From contig CAZWYJ010000062.1 of assembly GCA_964638165.1 (NCBI GenBank), positions 1 to 7,110 on the forward strand: 7,110 bases of DNA, read 5' to 3'. Under the pieces are notes generated by a model. It ran no database searches and was not told the DNA's origin. It worked only from the letters and a program-made list of their open reading frames with translations. A program made the translations under genes and the position numbers. Below, one piece after another: positions 6,819 to 7,110 of the stretch (its first letter is position 1; each line of letters begins with the position of its first letter). Source of the stretch: 2-12-FULL-60-25 sp964638165. GTDB taxonomy: Bacteria > Patescibacteriota > Patescibacteriia > 2-12-FULL-60-25.

Positions 6819-6832
6819 CGGGATTCCTTTTT
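6806..6832 (+). terminator. Weak candidate terminator overlapping the ruvC stop
   Basis: AAAGGAAT (6806-6813) pairs perfectly with ATTCCTTT (6823-6830) around a nine-base loop that holds the ruvC TGA stop, and the stem runs into TTTTT (6828-6832). The stem has only two G-C pairs, so it would be weak on its own. The G-rich stretch directly upstream might help polymerase pause. It overlaps the promoter of the next gene. Confidence 0.35.
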
Positions 6833-6842
6833 GTGATAGAGT
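6815..6842 (+). promoter_or_regulatory. Sigma70-type promoter of the pentapeptide gene
   Basis: TTGACG (6815-6820, five of six to consensus) and TAGAGT (6837-6842, four of six) are separated by 16 nt, and the -10 carries an upstream TGA extended element (6834-6836). The ruvC stop codon TGA (6816-6818) lies inside the -35 box. Transcription would begin near 6849, giving a leader of about 40 nt before the ATG at 6891. The gene is thus likely transcribed apart from ruvC. Confidence 0.6.
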
Positions 6843-6880
6843 CGCGCCATCGGTCCTTCGATCTCAAATCATGCAAGAAA

Positions 6881-6886
6881 AAGGAG
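6881..6886 (+). promoter_or_regulatory. Strong Shine-Dalgarno of the pentapeptide gene
   Basis: AAGGAG precedes the ATG at 6891 by 4 nt and in-frame ATGs at 6897 and 6900 by 10 and 13 nt. The spacing to 6891 is a little short and that to 6897 a little long, so either could be used. The difference is two residues. This is the only clear Shine-Dalgarno at a gene start in the window. Confidence 0.7.
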
Positions 6887-6890
6887 CATC

Positions 6891-7110
6891 ATGGCCATGA
6901 TGAAAAATGACTGGATTCGGCTTCTCCGCACCGATGTCAGCGCTTTTAACAGGGCTTACGTGGCCTGGCGAGACACACACCCCAGAGAGGCGTTTGATCT
7001 TGTCGGAGTGGATCTCGATGGGGCGATGCTCGTGAGAGCGAATCTCTCCGGCGCCGACCTCTCCGAAGCGAATCTCGTAGAAGCTAGGTTTAGCGAAGCG
7101 AAGCTCATCG
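6891..7110 (+). CDS. Pentapeptide-repeat protein, N-terminal part (3' end outside window)
   Basis: The frame is open from the ATG at 6891 to the window edge, giving 73 residues. After a helical lead (residues 1-30, including AFNRAYVAWRDTHP) the sequence enters pentapeptide repeats of the A(D/N)LxX type from about residue 35: FDLVG VDLDG AMLVR ANLSG ADLSE ANLVE ARFSE AKLI. Such repeats build a right-handed four-sided beta helix with Leu/Phe and Ala facing the core. The FN-x(4)-WR-x(2)-HP-x(4)-DL lead resembles the N-terminal segment often found before the first repeats in this superfamily. Family members range from DNA-gyrase-protecting DNA mimics (Qnr, MfpA) to scaffolds fused to other domains. 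Nothing here shows which applies, and the missing C-terminus may hold a further domain. It has its own promoter and Shine-Dalgarno and is downstream of, but probably independent from, ruvC. Confidence 0.88.
   Translation, partial: MAMMKNDWIRLLRTDVSAFNRAYVAWRDTHPREAFDLVGVDLDGAMLVRANLSGADLSEANLVEARFSEAKLI

Noticed and set aside
6871..6900. Nine-codon leader peptide (MQEKGASWP) whose stop overlaps the ATG at 6897
   Set aside because: It has no Shine-Dalgarno, is very short and has no run of regulatory codons. The ATGA overlap is most likely chance, created by the true ribosome site and start region.
1..7110. Recoded UGA (glycine) as in some CPR lineages
   Set aside because: TGA ends ruvC at a natural family length and ends the minus-strand gene just before a terminator. 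No in-frame TGA occurs inside rpoB or rpoC.
1..7110. tRNA, rRNA, CRISPR array, insertion sequence or phage gene
   Set aside because: No cloverleaf, spaced direct repeats, transposase motifs or phage-like genes were seen on either strand.

Overview
The window reads as an ordinary bacterial chromosome segment, mid-50s in GC% by eye. It most likely comes from the Candidate Phyla Radiation (Patescibacteria). That placement is an inference from the overall look of RpoB/RpoC: no large beta SI2 insert, no SI3 insert in the beta' trigger loop, a long charged helical insert in the beta' clamp, and CPR-like motif wording. Three of the genes also start without a Shine-Dalgarno sequence. TGA is used as a stop codon (ruvC and the minus-strand gene), which argues against the lineages that recode UGA to glycine. 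I cannot name a class or genus.

Layout: (1) 1-1649, the 3' part of rpoB, whose start lies outside the window. (2) 1665-5624, a complete rpoC, 15 nt after rpoB, in the same reading frame and almost certainly cotranscribed. (3) 5625-5700, a convergent intergenic gap with a small GUGA-loop hairpin and a perfect 19-bp, two-way intrinsic terminator. (4) 5701-6132 on the minus strand, a small charged helical protein of unknown function. (5) 6133-6281, a divergent control region with a candidate promoter for each flanking gene and a palindromic element that looks like a dispersed intergenic repeat. (6) 6282-6818, ruvC, the Holliday junction resolvase, with a G-tract-rich 3' end able to form a G-quadruplex. 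(7) 6819-6890, a compact region where a weak terminator hairpin, the ruvC stop codon and a good sigma70-type promoter overlap. (8) 6891 to the window end, the start of a pentapeptide-repeat protein with a strong Shine-Dalgarno sequence.

Together, rpoB and rpoC supply the catalytic core of RNA polymerase, and ruvC acts in recombination repair. The unknown minus-strand gene and the pentapeptide protein have their own promoters and are not functionally tied to their neighbours by anything visible. I found no clear previously undescribed multi-gene system. The most interesting points are the two RpoC insertions, the same-frame rpoB/rpoC junction, the candidate leaderless starts of the divergent pair, the G-rich end of ruvC, and the truncated pentapeptide gene at the right edge.
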